The translations under genes and the position numbers were made by a program. A DNA stretch of 64,000 nucleotides. Source: Clostridiales bacterium. Its GTDB lineage: Bacteria; Bacillota; Clostridia; Oscillospirales; CAG-272. The notes beneath the pieces were generated by a model. That model saw nothing but the letters and a program-made list of their open reading frames with translations. It did no database searches and was not told the DNA's origin. Shown piece by piece: positions 7,417-16,509 of the stretch. Positions within the stretch are counted from its first letter, which is position 1; every line of letters starts with the position of its first letter. Location of the stretch: positions 1 through 64,000 of the forward strand of contig DULN01000011.1 of the NCBI GenBank assembly GCA_012840355.1, written 5' to 3'.

Positions 7417-8895
7417 ATGGTAAAACGCATAATAGCCATGCTCTTGATGCTGGCGCTTACTGTTGCGGTCATAGCCTCCTGCGCGCAAAACGCGCCGGGC
7501 GGCGAAGGAACAAGCGCGGCGCCTTCTGAAACGGCACAAGAATCCGAAACGGTACCACAGAGCAAGCTGCCGAGCCTTGATTACAAAGGCGCGACAGTCA
7601 GGGTCAAGTATTTCGGCCTGCAGGATTCCGAGCTTTATGACGCGATTGGGGAGCACAGCGGAGACATCGTTACCGACGCAGTGTATAACCGCAACGTCAG
7701 GGTATCGGAACAGCTAAACGTCAAATTCGAGTGGCTGAAGGGCAGCGACGTTTGGGAGACATTCCCCGAAGAGGTGCGCAGGTCGATAATGGCGGGCTCC
7801 GACGATTTCGACCTCGTGTTTATGGAAAGCTCGCAGTGCTTTAGGCTGATGCTCGATGGGTATTTTAAGAGCTTTACCGGCGCGCCGTACATAGATTACG
7901 AAGCGCCGTGGTGGTACACCGAGTTCATGAATGAGGTCTGCATAACGCCCGACCAGAGGTTCTTTGTGACCGGCGCGTTCTCGCTGACGACGATGCTCGG
8001 CGCTTCGGCGGTGTACTTCAATAAGACAATTTATACCGACAACTTCGGCGACCCACACGAGCTTTACCAGAAGGTGCTCGATAAAAAATGGACCTACGAC
8101 GAGCTTATAAGGCTCAGCCGCTCGGCTTATAAGGACCTCAACGGCAACAACGAAATCGACGACGGCGACCTTATGGGCTTCTATACGCATGGGCAGCGTA
8201 CAGTCAACTATTTGTCGATGTCGACCGGGCTTACATATATAAAGCGCGACGAGCGCGGTGTGCCGGTGCTCGACATCTATAATGACGACACCTTAAAATG
8301 GGTCGACTTGCTTTATACTATGTGCTTTGACACTACCGTCTCGCTGCCCGAGCCGGACCTTAAGGCATTCCTCGAGGAGAGGGCTCTTTTTTACATTATG
8401 ATGCTGTCGAGCATAAACAGGATACGCGACAGCGAGTTCGCCTGGGGCATATTGCCGTACCCGACGCTTTATGAAGGCATGGAATACAAGAGCGCAGCCG
8501 GTACGGTCAACGGCAACAGCGCGGTCGTGCCGACCTATGCGAGCGACGAGATGTTCGAGATGTGCTGCGCGGTGCTCGAGGCGCTCTCGTACGACGCTTA
8601 TAATAACGTGGTGCCCGCATGGTACGAGATCGCGCTAAAGCATAAATACGCCGACACCGAGATGGACTCAAAGATGGTGGATATAATCTATCGTACCATC
8701 TATTGCCCTTTCATAATGGTGATAGACAAATACCTTAACCTCGGCTCGTTCTTCTATAACAGCGTCTATCAACAAAAGGTCAACTCGGGCAATTTCGTTT
8801 CCTACTGGCAGAAGGTTGAAAAAACCAACGTCAAGCAGTGGGAGAACATGATAAAGAAGTATTTTGAAATGGTAGACCGAGTGACCGCCGGCTAA
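7417..8895 (+). CDS. Extracellular solute-binding lipoprotein (ABC importer type)
   Basis: A 492-residue family 1-type solute-binding protein. It has an N-terminal signal (MVKRIIAMLLMLALTVAV) with lipobox VIASC, followed by a Gly/Ser/Glu-rich tether. The body carries features common to clostridial sugar-binding proteins, including a DLNGNNEIDDGD loop near residue 245 that resembles a calcium-binding EF loop. A GAGGGG site precedes the ATG. No permease or ATPase gene is adjacent, so the substrate is unknown and the protein must work with a transporter encoded elsewhere or act as an orphan receptor. A terminator follows immediately. Confidence 0.88.
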   Translation: MVKRIIAMLLMLALTVAVIASCAQNAPGGEGTSAAPSETAQESETVPQSKLPSLDYKGATVRVKYFGLQDSELYDAIGEHSGDIVTDAVYNRNVRVSEQLNVKFEWLKGSDVWETFPEEVRRSIMAGSDDFDLVFMESSQCFRLMLDGYFKSFTGAPYIDYEAPWWYTEFMNEVCITPDQRFFVTGAFSLTTMLGASAVYFNKTIYTDNFGDPHELYQKVLDKKWTYDELIRLSRSAYKDLNGNNEIDDGDLMGFYTHGQRTVNYLSMSTGLTYIKRDERGVPVLDIYNDDTLKWVDLLYTMCFDTTVSLPEPDLKAFLEERALFYIMMLSSINRIRDSEFAWGILPYPTLYEGMEYKSAAGTVNGNSAVVPTYASDEMFEMCCAVLEALSYDAYNNVVPAWYEIALKHKYADTEMDSKMVDIIYRTIYCPFIMVIDKYLNLGSFFYNSVYQQKVNSGNFVSYWQKVEKTNVKQWENMIKKYFEMVDRVTAG

Positions 8896-8905
8896 ATAAA
8901 ATAAT

Positions 8906-8945
8906 AGCGCCGTGTTGCCTATGACAGGCAGCGGCGCTTTTTTAA
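8906..8945 (+). terminator. Terminator after the solute-binding protein gene
   Basis: AGCGCCG and TGCCT in the 5' arm pair with AGGCA and CGGCGCT in the 3' arm, followed by TTTTTT. The interrupted stem has 12 or more pairs and a short loop. Confidence 0.8.
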
Positions 8946-8983
8946 TGGGACAAACAGGGGACGACGCCAGAAGCGTAATTTGG

Positions 8984-8989
8984 TATAAT
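8984..8989 (+). promoter_or_regulatory. Possible extended -10 element TGGTATAAT
   Basis: A perfect TATAAT preceded by TTTGG lies 52 bases before the small ORF at 9042. No good -35 box is seen at the usual distance, so this would be an extended -10 type promoter. Confidence 0.4.
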
Positions 8990-9041
8990 CGCGGTGCTAG
9001 GGGCAGTTTAGCCATGTGGCATATCGCGGAGGCTAAAAAAT

Positions 9042-9287
9042 ATGACATGGGAAATAGTAGCCGGGCTACTGACGCTGTGCGGAACGATGGTAACGCTCGG
9101 AACCGTGCTTGCGAAACTCGTAAAGACGCTTACAAGGCTCGACGTCACGCTGGCGGCGCTGGAGCGTGCAGTGGGCGAGGATCGACGAAAAAACGGTGCC
9201 GAGCACGCCGAGATGCGGGCAAAATTAGAGAGCCACGAAGGCCGCATCACTAGGCTCGAATGGCGCGGAGTGCCCAAAAGTTTTTGA
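9042..9287 (+). CDS. Small membrane and coiled-coil protein
   Basis: An 81-residue product with one N-terminal membrane helix (about residues 5-28) and a charged coiled-coil tail (about 32-75). The ATG start has CGGAGG eight bases upstream. The architecture recalls small phage-type membrane proteins, but no family is recognised and no phage genes are nearby. The last codons (PKSF) and the stop lie inside a dispersed repeat element that begins at 9277, so the C-terminus was probably created by insertion of the repeat. Confidence 0.6.
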   Translation: MTWEIVAGLLTLCGTMVTLGTVLAKLVKTLTRLDVTLAALERAVGEDRRKNGAEHAEMRAKLESHEGRITRLEWRGVPKSF

Positions 9288-9322
9288 AGGGAGCTTGGGG
9301 GAACTTTCATAAAAGTTCCCCC
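9277..9322. repeat. Dispersed inverted-repeat element, copy 1
   Basis: The element reads AAAAGTTTTTGAAGGG, then a hairpin of GGGGGAACTTT and AAAGTTCCCCC. It shares this plan with copies at 47949, 50699, 54767 and 58351. It sits between the convergent 81-codon ORF and rsmB and should work as a terminator for both. Confidence 0.8.
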
Positions 9323-9328
9323 CTACAA

Positions 9329-10636
9329 TTACCTAACCCTTTTAAACTTTGCCATAAAAAAGCCATCGGTGCCGTTCTCGTGCGGGAACAGCGTGCGCAT
9401 GCCAATCCCGTCTAGCTCAAACCCCCGCACGGTTTCGAGGAACCGTTGGGCGACGCCCTCGTTTTCCGCTTTCGAGAGCGTGCAGGTCGAGTACATCAGC
9501 GTGCCCCCGGGCTTAACGTATTCGGCGGCTGAAGACAGCAGCCGCAGCTGCAGCTCAGGCAGCCGCGCGAGATCCTCAGGCTTTTTAAAGCGCAAATCAG
9601 GCTTTTTGGCAATTACCCCAAGCCCGGAGCACGGCGCGTCGCATATGACCTTGTCCGCAGCCCCGAAAAAACCCGGGTGGGGCGAAAGCCCGTTGTGCGC
9701 AATCGTTTCGATTATGTCAATCCCAAGGTTCTGCGCGCCGCGGCGTACGAGCGAGAGCTTGTTTTCGTGCAAATCCATTGCGATTACTTTGCCCTTGTTA
9801 CCCATCGCAATCGCGCACCCGAAGGATTTCCCGCCCGGGCACGCGCAGGTGTCAATCACAAGCTCGCCCGGCTGCGGAGCAAGCTCGTCGACGCAAAGCT
9901 GCGACGCCTCGTCCTGCACGAAGCATAGCCCGTCCGAAAGCCATCGCAGCTCGGCGATCGGCACAAACACGCCTAGCTTTACCCCATGCGGCGAAAGCCG
10001 GGTAGGGGTGCAGGGTATGCCCTCGTTTTGCAGCTCGCGGTACAGCTCGTCGCGCGTAATCCGCAGGCTGTTGGCGCGAAGCGTGAGGTACGGGTGGATG
10101 TTCATCGCCTCGAGTATCCCCTGCGCCTTTTCTCGGCCGTACATGGTATCCCACATATAGCAAAGCCACTCGGGGCAGGAGTAGAGCACCGAGAGGTACT
10201 TGTACGGTTCTTGGTCTTTGTCGGGCAAGGGAAGCCGGTCCAGCCTGCGCGAGATCTCGCGCAGCACCGCGTTGACAAACCCTGCAGCGCCGCGGTTCGA
10301 GTAGAGCTTACAAAGTTCGACGCTTTCCGAACACGCCGCGCGCGGCGGTATCCGGTCAAGGTATATAAGCTGATATGCGCCCAGCCGCAAAATCGTGAGT
10401 ACTTTTGGGTCTATTGACTCAAATGGAATCGACGAAAATTTTTCGATTAAATAATCGAGCGTGATTTTACGCTCGATTGTGCCGTATACAAGGTTTGTAT
10501 ATAAAGCACGCTCCGCGCCCGTTAGGCCATGTTTGCGGATCGTGGAGTCAACTTCAAGGTTTGAAAACTTTTGCGCTTTCTCGCATTTGAGTAGCGACAG
10601 GAAGGCGAGCTCCCGTGCGCTGCCTGAAAAAGCCAT
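9329..10636 (-). CDS. rsmB: 16S rRNA (cytosine(967)-C(5))-methyltransferase RsmB
   Basis: This enzyme methylates C967 of 16S rRNA with SAM. It has an N-terminal NusB-like RNA-binding domain (about 1-140) and a C-terminal Rossmann methyltransferase domain with DTCACPGGKS (SAM loop), the catalytic motif CDAPCSGLG and YSTCTLSKAEN with the second conserved cysteine. I use the ATG with GGTGG close upstream, giving 435 residues. A TTG 33 bases earlier is also open. It is the last gene of the minus-strand block priA-def-fmt-peptidase-rsmB, an order common in Clostridia. Confidence 0.94.
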   Translation of the reverse strand: MAFSGSARELAFLSLLKCEKAQKFSNLEVDSTIRKHGLTGAERALYTNLVYGTIERKITLDYLIEKFSSIPFESIDPKVLTILRLGAYQLIYLDRIPPRAACSESVELCKLYSNRGAAGFVNAVLREISRRLDRLPLPDKDQEPYKYLSVLYSCPEWLCYMWDTMYGREKAQGILEAMNIHPYLTLRANSLRITRDELYRELQNEGIPCTPTRLSPHGVKLGVFVPIAELRWLSDGLCFVQDEASQLCVDELAPQPGELVIDTCACPGGKSFGCAIAMGNKGKVIAMDLHENKLSLVRRGAQNLGIDIIETIAHNGLSPHPGFFGAADKVICDAPCSGLGVIAKKPDLRFKKPEDLARLPELQLRLLSSAAEYVKPGGTLMYSTCTLSKAENEGVAQRFLETVRGFELDGIGMRTLFPHENGTDGFFMAKFKRVR

Positions 10637-10708
10637 TTGCACCACCGTATAGTATGGCGCTCCGGGCAATGTTTAAGTGCCCGGGGCGCCGGTTTTGCTT
10701 TATGTTTT

Positions 10709-11404
10709 TTACTTGCGGCGTCTGTTCGCAAGAGTGATAAGCCGCGCCATGTTGCCAACCGACACCGCAAGAGCGGCGAGGTATGTCAAAGCCGCGGCGC
10801 GGAGCACGGAGGAGACGCCGCCCAAATCCTCAGGCGAGAACCTTGCGAGCCCTTGAAGTGATTCAAGCGCGCGCGAGCTCGCGTTGTACTCGACAGGCAG
10901 CGTGATAAGCTGGAAAATCACCACCGTGCCGAAGAGAAGCAGTCCCGCGTAAATAAGCGGGTAAAACGAAAGGATAATCCCTAAAATTACAAGCGGGAAC
11001 GCGAGGTTCGAGCCGATCTGCGTCACCGGGATAATGGCGGCGCGCACTTTGATAGGCCCGTAATTTTGCGCGTACTGCACTGCGTGTCCAGCCTCGTGCG
11101 CGGCTATGCCGATCGCAGAGACAGAGGTGCTGTCGTACACGCTGCGCGAAAGCACAATCTCGTTCGTCCGCGGGTCAAAGTAGTTTGTCAGCGCGTCGCC
11201 GTCAATACAGCGGATGTTCACGTCGGTTATCCCGTGTCGCATGAGCACCAGCTGAGCCGCTTCGCGTCCGGTTAGCCGCGCGAAGTTTGGCTGTGCGGCG
11301 TATTTTGAGTAGGTCGACCTCACATTATACTGAGCCCAAATTGCGAGCAACAGTGTGGGGAGAACGAAAAATACATAAGTCCAATCGAAATACATCTTTA
11401 TCAA
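10709..11404 (-). CDS. Membrane zinc metallopeptidase, YugP family
   Basis: A 231-residue integral membrane protein with an N-terminal helix (about 8-25) and two or three more helices in the second half. The zinc-binding motif is HEAGHAVQ near residue 103, and the catalytic region faces the segment before the second helix. This matches the neutral zinc metallopeptidase family of B. subtilis YugP, whose substrate is unknown. Its position between fmt and rsmB is conserved in many Clostridia, which suggests co-expression with translation genes. Confidence 0.88.
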   Translation of the reverse strand: MIKMYFDWTYVFFVLPTLLLAIWAQYNVRSTYSKYAAQPNFARLTGREAAQLVLMRHGITDVNIRCIDGDALTNYFDPRTNEIVLSRSVYDSTSVSAIGIAAHEAGHAVQYAQNYGPIKVRAAIIPVTQIGSNLAFPLVILGIILSFYPLIYAGLLLFGTVVIFQLITLPVEYNASSRALESLQGLARFSPEDLGGVSSVLRAAALTYLAALAVSVGNMARLITLANRRRK

Positions 11405-11439
11405 ACCCGGCAGCTAGCCGGCCTGGTTCTCATAATTTT

Positions 11440-12432
11440 TTAGCAAAGCCTGTCGCCGGCGCATATGTTGCGGCCCCGGTAGAAATCGGAGGCGCACATA
11501 AGCCGCTTGCCGGCGGGCAGAATGTGGGAGATTTTGAGAAAATCGCGGCCGCAGGCAACTGTGATGGTATCGTCGCATCTTAATATCCTGCAGCCTTCGA
11601 GAACGCTGTCGTTCACCGCCACGACCGTGCCGGGCGGCGTGCCGGGCGGCACATGGGGCGCTTCCGGCGAGTCTGCGGGTAAATAGCTTGATGTGGCAAT
11701 CTTTATTTTATTCCCCCGCAGGTTGCAATATGCAAGCGGTTCGGGCGAAAGCCCGCGGATTATGTTATGCAGCTCAAGCGCAGGTCGCGAAAAATCGAGC
11801 TGCCCGTCCTCGGTTGTAATTTTTGTGGCGTACGTCGGCTCGCCTGTTTGCGGGGTATACTCGGCCCGTCCGGCAAAAATAAGCTCAATCGCCTTGCAAA
11901 GGAGCTTTGCGCCAAGCCCCGCGAGCTTGTCATGCAGCGTTCCGTAAGTGTCATCGGGCAAGATCGGGACCTCTTCCCAAACTATCATGTCGCCGGTGTC
12001 TAGCCCTTCGTCCATGCGCATTATAGTGACACCGGTCACCGTGTCGCCTGCCATAATGGCGCGGTTAATCGGCGCGGCACCCCTCCAGCGCGGGAGCAGC
12101 GACGCGTGCACGTTGATGCAGCCGTGCTTAGGATAGTAAAGCACATCCGCCGGCAGTATCTTCCCGTATGCCGCAACGGCGACAAGCGCCGGGTCAAGCT
12201 GGCGGAGAAGCTGCATAAACTCTTCGCCGCGCAAAGTCTCGGGCTGGTATACCGGTATGCCGAGCGACTCGGCAAACACCTTTACGGGCGGAGGAGTCAG
12301 GATTTGTTTTCTGCCGGTGGGTTTATCGGGCTGCGTTATCGCGGCGACAACATTATATCCCGCACGCACCAGAGACTCGAGCTGAATTTTAGCGAACTCG
12401 GGCGTGCCCATGAAAACAATGCGGTCGTTCAT
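11440..12432 (-). CDS. fmt: Methionyl-tRNA formyltransferase
   Basis: This enzyme formylates initiator Met-tRNA using 10-formyl-tetrahydrofolate. The 330-residue protein shows the N-terminal FMGTPEFA start, the folate/catalytic segment NVHASLLPRWRGAAPI with its Asn-His pair, GVTIMRMDEGLDTGD with the catalytic Asp, and a C-terminal OB-like tRNA-binding domain (about 210-330). It begins three bases after the stop of def, so the two genes, which act at opposite ends of the same formyl-methionine cycle, are translationally coupled. Confidence 0.96.
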   Translation of the reverse strand: MNDRIVFMGTPEFAKIQLESLVRAGYNVVAAITQPDKPTGRKQILTPPPVKVFAESLGIPVYQPETLRGEEFMQLLRQLDPALVAVAAYGKILPADVLYYPKHGCINVHASLLPRWRGAAPINRAIMAGDTVTGVTIMRMDEGLDTGDMIVWEEVPILPDDTYGTLHDKLAGLGAKLLCKAIELIFAGRAEYTPQTGEPTYATKITTEDGQLDFSRPALELHNIIRGLSPEPLAYCNLRGNKIKIATSSYLPADSPEAPHVPPGTPPGTVVAVNDSVLEGCRILRCDDTITVACGRDFLKISHILPAGKRLMCASDFYRGRNICAGDRLC

Positions 12433-12435
12433 CGG

Positions 12436-12939
12436 TCAGCTTTCTTCGTCTTCTTCGGCACCTTCGCGCAGCGCTTCAAGCTCCTCCTCGGTAAGCATCC
12501 TTGTCGCCTTGTCAATGAAAAGCACGCCGTCGAGGTGGTCTATTTCGTGGCACAGCGCCCGTGCCAAAAGGCCGGTGCCGGTGATTTCGTATGATTCGCC
12601 ATGTCTATTTTTCGCGCGAACCGTGACTTTCGCGGGCCGTTGCGTTATGCCCCAGCGGCCGGGCAGCGAAAGACAGCCCTCGATATCTTCTTGGACGCCC
12701 TCTTTTTCGACAATGACGGGATTGATAAGCTCATAAATCGTACCCGGCTCGACTTCTACGACGGCGACGCGGCGCAGAACACCTACCTGCGGTGCCGCAA
12801 GACCGCACCCGTCGTACTCGTGCAGGGTCTCGATCATATCGTCAAGCAGCTGTATAATTCGCGGAGTGATTTCTCCTACCTCGCGGCTTGATTTACGCAG
12901 TGTAGGGTCATCATCCGATATTATTCTAAGCGTCGCCAA
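12436..12939 (-). CDS. def: Peptide deformylase
   Basis: This enzyme removes the formyl group from nascent proteins using a metal ion. All three motifs are present: GCGLAAPQVG, EGCLSLPG with the metal-binding cysteine, and HEIDH with two histidines and the catalytic Glu. The usual Gln before HEIDH is replaced by Cys. I choose a TTG start because AAGGAG lies eight bases upstream, giving 167 residues. A 24-base longer frame has no ribosome site. The protein has an acidic tail of EEDEES type. A stem-loop separates it from priA upstream. Confidence 0.95.
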   Translation of the reverse strand: MATLRIISDDDPTLRKSSREVGEITPRIIQLLDDMIETLHEYDGCGLAAPQVGVLRRVAVVEVEPGTIYELINPVIVEKEGVQEDIEGCLSLPGRWGITQRPAKVTVRAKNRHGESYEITGTGLLARALCHEIDHLDGVLFIDKATRMLTEEELEALREGAEEDEES

Positions 12940-13083
12940 ATTATCTACTCCTTTTTCGGGCACAGAGAAGGCAATCTCTAATTACAATTATATTATTTCA
13001 GAATAATGTTATGCAGGTATTAAACTTTCGCAAACAATGTTTGATTACGCGGCTACAGTTGTGGCTATTTCCCCAAAAGAAAG

Positions 13084-13112
13084 CCGCTATGCGGCAGTTT
13101 TGCCCATAGCGG
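13084..13112 (-). terminator. Stem-loop between priA and def
   Basis: CCGCTATG and CATAGCGG form an 8-bp stem with an inner GGC/GCC pair. On the minus strand it is followed by CTTTCTTTT. It lies in a 207-bp gap that also holds AT-rich sequence before def, so it may terminate or attenuate readthrough from priA and let def-fmt be driven separately. Confidence 0.5.
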
Positions 13113-13146
13113 ACGGTATGCTTTTTGCCATCGCGTAAAGGCATTG

Positions 13147-15477
13147 CTATATTTCATTTGGGTTGACGTCGGGGATGACCGATACGTTGCGCGCGAGCTT
13201 CGGCGGCAGCGCGTCAAGCGCAGCGCGCACAAGAGCCCGAGCACGCGAGCTGATATTGCACTTTATGACAAACCGCAGCCTATATATGCCGCCGAGCTTA
13301 TACACCTGCGGCTCGATAGGGCCAAACACCGAGGTTTTGACGTCGGCAAACTCGCCGGAACATAGCCCGCGTAGCCGCTCAGCCATGATTTTTACAGCCT
13401 CTCCGAGCATCTCCTCCGACTCGCTTTGCAGCGTCAGCGTCACGATATCGCAAAACGGTGGGAAGCCCCGCGCGCGCCGCAGCGCCTCTTCCTGGCGAAA
13501 CATTCCCTTGTAATCCTGCTTTGCGGCAAGCCTTATGATTGGGTGGTCGGGGGAGAAGGTCTGCACAAGCGCGACGCCGGGCTTGTCGGCGCGGCCGGCT
13601 CGGCCCACTACCTGCGTTATAAGGGCGAAGGTGCGCTCATTTGCCCTGTAGTCGCCCATATAGAGCGATCCGTCGGCGTCGAGCACGCCGACCAGCGTGA
13701 CATTTGGGAAGTCGTGACCCTTAGTCACCATCTGCGTTCCAATGAGAATGTCCGCCTCGCCGTCGCGGAACTGCGCGAGCAGCCGATCATGCGCGAACTT
13801 GCTTTTTGTTGTGTCCGAGTCCATGCGCAGTATCCTAGCCTGCGGGAAAAGCTCGCGCAGCTTTTCTTCGACCCGCTGCGTGCCGTAACCGACATGGTAA
13901 AGCGGCGAAAATGAGCATGACGGGCAAGCCTCGGGCGCCGGCCGCTCATAGCCGCAATAGTGGCATATAAGGCGCCCGCGCGAGTTTTTGTTGCCGCGCT
14001 CAGGCGCGTGATAGGTCATCGCGACCGAGCAGCTATGGCACATTATAGCTTCGCCGCATTTGGGACAGCTTATGTAGTTATGGTAGCCCCGCCGGTTGAC
14101 AAATAAAATGGACTGCTCGCCGCGCTCGAGCCGCAGCGCGAGCTCCTCGCGGAGCTCGTCCGAGATAAACGCGGAGTTTTGCCCTCGGCGCGTGTACTCT
14201 CGCATGTCGACAATTAAGCCGCGTGGCAAAACCGCATCGCCATAACGCTGGGTGAGCTCGACAAGAGTATAGATGCCCCGTTGTGCCCGGCTGAAGCTTT
14301 CGACCGACGGCGTGGCGGAGGATAAAAGCAAAAGCGCGTTGTTTTTGCCGCAGCGGAACCGTGCGACATCGCGCGCATGGTAGCGCGGCGACATCTCGGA
14401 CTTGTATGTATGCTCCTGCTCCTCGTCGATGACGATAAGCCCAAGGTTAGGGAAGGGGGCGAATACCGCTGAACGCGTGCCTACGCAGACGTCGACGTCG
14501 CCGGCTCGGATACGCCGCCATGCGTCGTAGCGCTCGCCTGCCGATAGCTGGGAATGCAGCACCGCAACCCGGCTGCCGTAAAATGCGCGGAAGAATCCAA
14601 CCGTCTGCGGCGTCAGCGCGATTTCAGGCACAAGGACGATTGCCTGCCTGCCGCTTGCAACTACGCTGTCGATAACAGCTTTGATAACCCTTGTCTTTCC
14701 GCTGCCGGTCACGCCGAATAGCAGCGCCGCGCGTGGCTCGCCGGACGCGGCAAGCTCGGAAAGCTTTTTTGCCGCCTCAGTTTGTTCGGGCGTGAGGATA
14801 TTATCGTCAGGCGGGCAAATGCTGACAGCCGCCGCATATGGGTCGCGCAGCACCTCGACTTCGCTAGCGGTGAGCACCCCGCGTTTTATAAGAGGGTCGA
14901 GCTTCGCTCGCGTTATCCCCGCGAGGCTGCAAAGCTCGGAGGCGGTCATGCTGCCACCCGATGCGCGCAGGATAGAGAGCACGGCGCGCTGGGCGTCGCT
15001 TTTCGCGAGCCGGCTGTCATCCTCCGAAGAGGTTGCATGCTCCGAAAGGCTGACGATAAAATCGGTCTTAACCCCTGCGGGCTTTGCCGATTTTTCAAGC
15101 CCGCGCAACACAGCAGCCGGCACGACAGCGCCTAAGGCGTCGCCAAAGGTGCAAAAGGCGTGCGCGTACAAAAACTCGCAGAGCGAAAGCTCCTCCTCGG
15201 TCAGCCTCAGTTCAGGCGGGCGCAACTCAAGTACGGTTTTAAGCTTTTCAGGCTCGGTTTCGGGTGTGCAAACAAGCGCGGTGACAACGCCTAGCATGCG
15301 GCGGTTGCCCGCGCCAAACGGCACAATTACAAAATCGCCCCTTGCGACCGACCCGCGCATCCCTTCGGGGACAAGGTACTCGTACGCGCGGTCGGCGCGG
15401 TAGGGCGCCTCGACAAGCCGGACGGCAACCGCTTTCGGTGGCCTGCCGTCCGGTGCCTGGTATTCAATTTTCGCCAT
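13147..15477 (-). CDS. priA: Primosomal protein N' (replication restart helicase PriA)
   Basis: A superfamily 2 DNA helicase that reloads the replisome at stalled forks. About 776 residues contain the N-terminal 3'-DNA-binding region, Walker A GVTGSGKTR near residue 255, the Walker B-type motif VIDEEQEHTYK, SATPSVES, a zinc region with CPKCG, CHSC, CHYCG and CPSC pairs, and helicase motifs IGTQMVTKGHDFP and QVVGRAGR. The frame is open from a GTG at 15486 that overlaps the rpoZ stop. The ATG at 15477 is one base beyond that stop and seems the better start, with expression coupled to rpoZ. Confidence 0.95.
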   Translation of the reverse strand: MAKIEYQAPDGRPPKAVAVRLVEAPYRADRAYEYLVPEGMRGSVARGDFVIVPFGAGNRRMLGVVTALVCTPETEPEKLKTVLELRPPELRLTEEELSLCEFLYAHAFCTFGDALGAVVPAAVLRGLEKSAKPAGVKTDFIVSLSEHATSSEDDSRLAKSDAQRAVLSILRASGGSMTASELCSLAGITRAKLDPLIKRGVLTASEVEVLRDPYAAAVSICPPDDNILTPEQTEAAKKLSELAASGEPRAALLFGVTGSGKTRVIKAVIDSVVASGRQAIVLVPEIALTPQTVGFFRAFYGSRVAVLHSQLSAGERYDAWRRIRAGDVDVCVGTRSAVFAPFPNLGLIVIDEEQEHTYKSEMSPRYHARDVARFRCGKNNALLLLSSATPSVESFSRAQRGIYTLVELTQRYGDAVLPRGLIVDMREYTRRGQNSAFISDELREELALRLERGEQSILFVNRRGYHNYISCPKCGEAIMCHSCSVAMTYHAPERGNKNSRGRLICHYCGYERPAPEACPSCSFSPLYHVGYGTQRVEEKLRELFPQARILRMDSDTTKSKFAHDRLLAQFRDGEADILIGTQMVTKGHDFPNVTLVGVLDADGSLYMGDYRANERTFALITQVVGRAGRADKPGVALVQTFSPDHPIIRLAAKQDYKGMFRQEEALRRARGFPPFCDIVTLTLQSESEEMLGEAVKIMAERLRGLCSGEFADVKTSVFGPIEPQVYKLGGIYRLRFVIKCNISSRARALVRAALDALPPKLARNVSVIPDVNPNEI

Positions 15478-15478
15478 A

Positions 15479-15754
15479 TCAGTCACTGGGAAGCGTCGAT
15501 TCGATTATCCGGAGTTCGCCGTTATAAAACCGGTTGATTGCGGTTTTGACCGGCTTTTCCTCGCGGACGTCCTGCTTTAGCATCGAAGCTATGCTTTTGT
15601 CGGTCGCTTTGTTGGCGATAAGTTTTTCCGCCATCTCGCGCTGCTCGATGTATTCCTCGGTGACCATCCTAGCGCCTTTTGATATCGCAATGCAGAGCAC
15701 ATAGCGGTTGTATTTGCCGTTTAATGAAAGTTCTTCAATTGAAGGACGAATCAT
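15479..15754 (-). CDS. rpoZ: DNA-directed RNA polymerase omega subunit
   Basis: A 91-residue protein with the conserved omega/Rpb6 signature: a lysine-tyrosine stretch (GKYNRYVLCIAISKGARM, about 13-30) followed by a helical tail. It assists assembly of the beta' subunit. The ATG is preceded by GGAG ten bases away. It sits between gmk and priA, as in other Firmicutes, but the coaBC gene that usually lies between rpoZ and priA is absent. Its 3' end touches the start of priA. Confidence 0.9.
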   Translation of the reverse strand: MIRPSIEELSLNGKYNRYVLCIAISKGARMVTEEYIEQREMAEKLIANKATDKSIASMLKQDVREEKPVKTAINRFYNGELRIIESTLPSD

Positions 15755-15799
15755 TTGCTTTCATCTCCGGTGGAGATTTTATTGCCTCTTTATTTAAGA

Positions 15800-16468
15800 T
15801 TATTCTTTTTGCGCGTCTGCCGCAGCCTCTTGGGTTTTTTCCGCAGTGAACATGGCGTGCGACTTGATAAACTCGTCTATTAAGTAAAGGTTGCGCCTGA
15901 CGCGCTTACGCTCGCTTTTGACGATTTCGATAATCTCTGCGGCGGCTTCGGCGCACTTTCCCTCGCGGTTTAATACGACGTAGTCGTACTCGGACATACA
16001 TCGCACTTCCTCGAGCGCGCGATCGAGCCTCCTTTTGATTGCCTCCTCGGACTCGGTCCCGCGCCCGCGCAGCCTAGCCTCAAGTGTCTGGTAATCGGGC
16101 GGCAGAAGGAATATCGTCACGCAGTCGGGGTACTTCTTTTTGATATTCAGCGCCCCGTGTACCTCAAGCTCCAAAATCAGGTTCATCCCGTTTTTGTGCT
16201 TTTCCTCGATTTCGCGGCGCAGTGTGCCGTAGTAGTCGCCGCAATAGTTGACATATTCCACCACGTCGCCGCTTTCGATTTTGCGCTCGAACTCCTCGCG
16301 GCTCATGAAATGGTAGTTGACGCCGTCCACGTCAGTGGGACGCGGTTTACGCGTCGTAGCCGACACCGAATAGGCAAACTCGGAGGATTGCTTGAACAGC
16401 TCGGCTATCACGGAGCCTTTGCCCGTGCCTGCCGGGCCTGATATAACAAGCAGTATTCCCTCGTTCAT
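15800..16468 (-). CDS. gmk: Guanylate kinase
   Basis: It phosphorylates GMP to GDP with ATP. The P-loop is GPAGTGKGSV near residue 11, followed by the GMP-binding STYR-like region (SVSATTRKPRPTDVDGVNYHF) and LELEVHGALNIKK, and by the lid with RLRGRGTESEEAIKRR. At 222 residues it is slightly longer than the usual ~205, because of a charged C-terminal tail ending AADAQKE. AAGGAG lies four bases before the ATG. It is in the conserved order yicC-remA-gmk-rpoZ. Confidence 0.96.
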   Translation of the reverse strand: MNEGILLVISGPAGTGKGSVIAELFKQSSEFAYSVSATTRKPRPTDVDGVNYHFMSREEFERKIESGDVVEYVNYCGDYYGTLRREIEEKHKNGMNLILELEVHGALNIKKKYPDCVTIFLLPPDYQTLEARLRGRGTESEEAIKRRLDRALEEVRCMSEYDYVVLNREGKCAEAAAEIIEIVKSERKRVRRNLYLIDEFIKSHAMFTAEKTQEAAADAQKE

Positions 16469-16509
16469 ATTGCTCCTTAACTATAATTATAGCCTAAAAA
16501 GCATTAATT

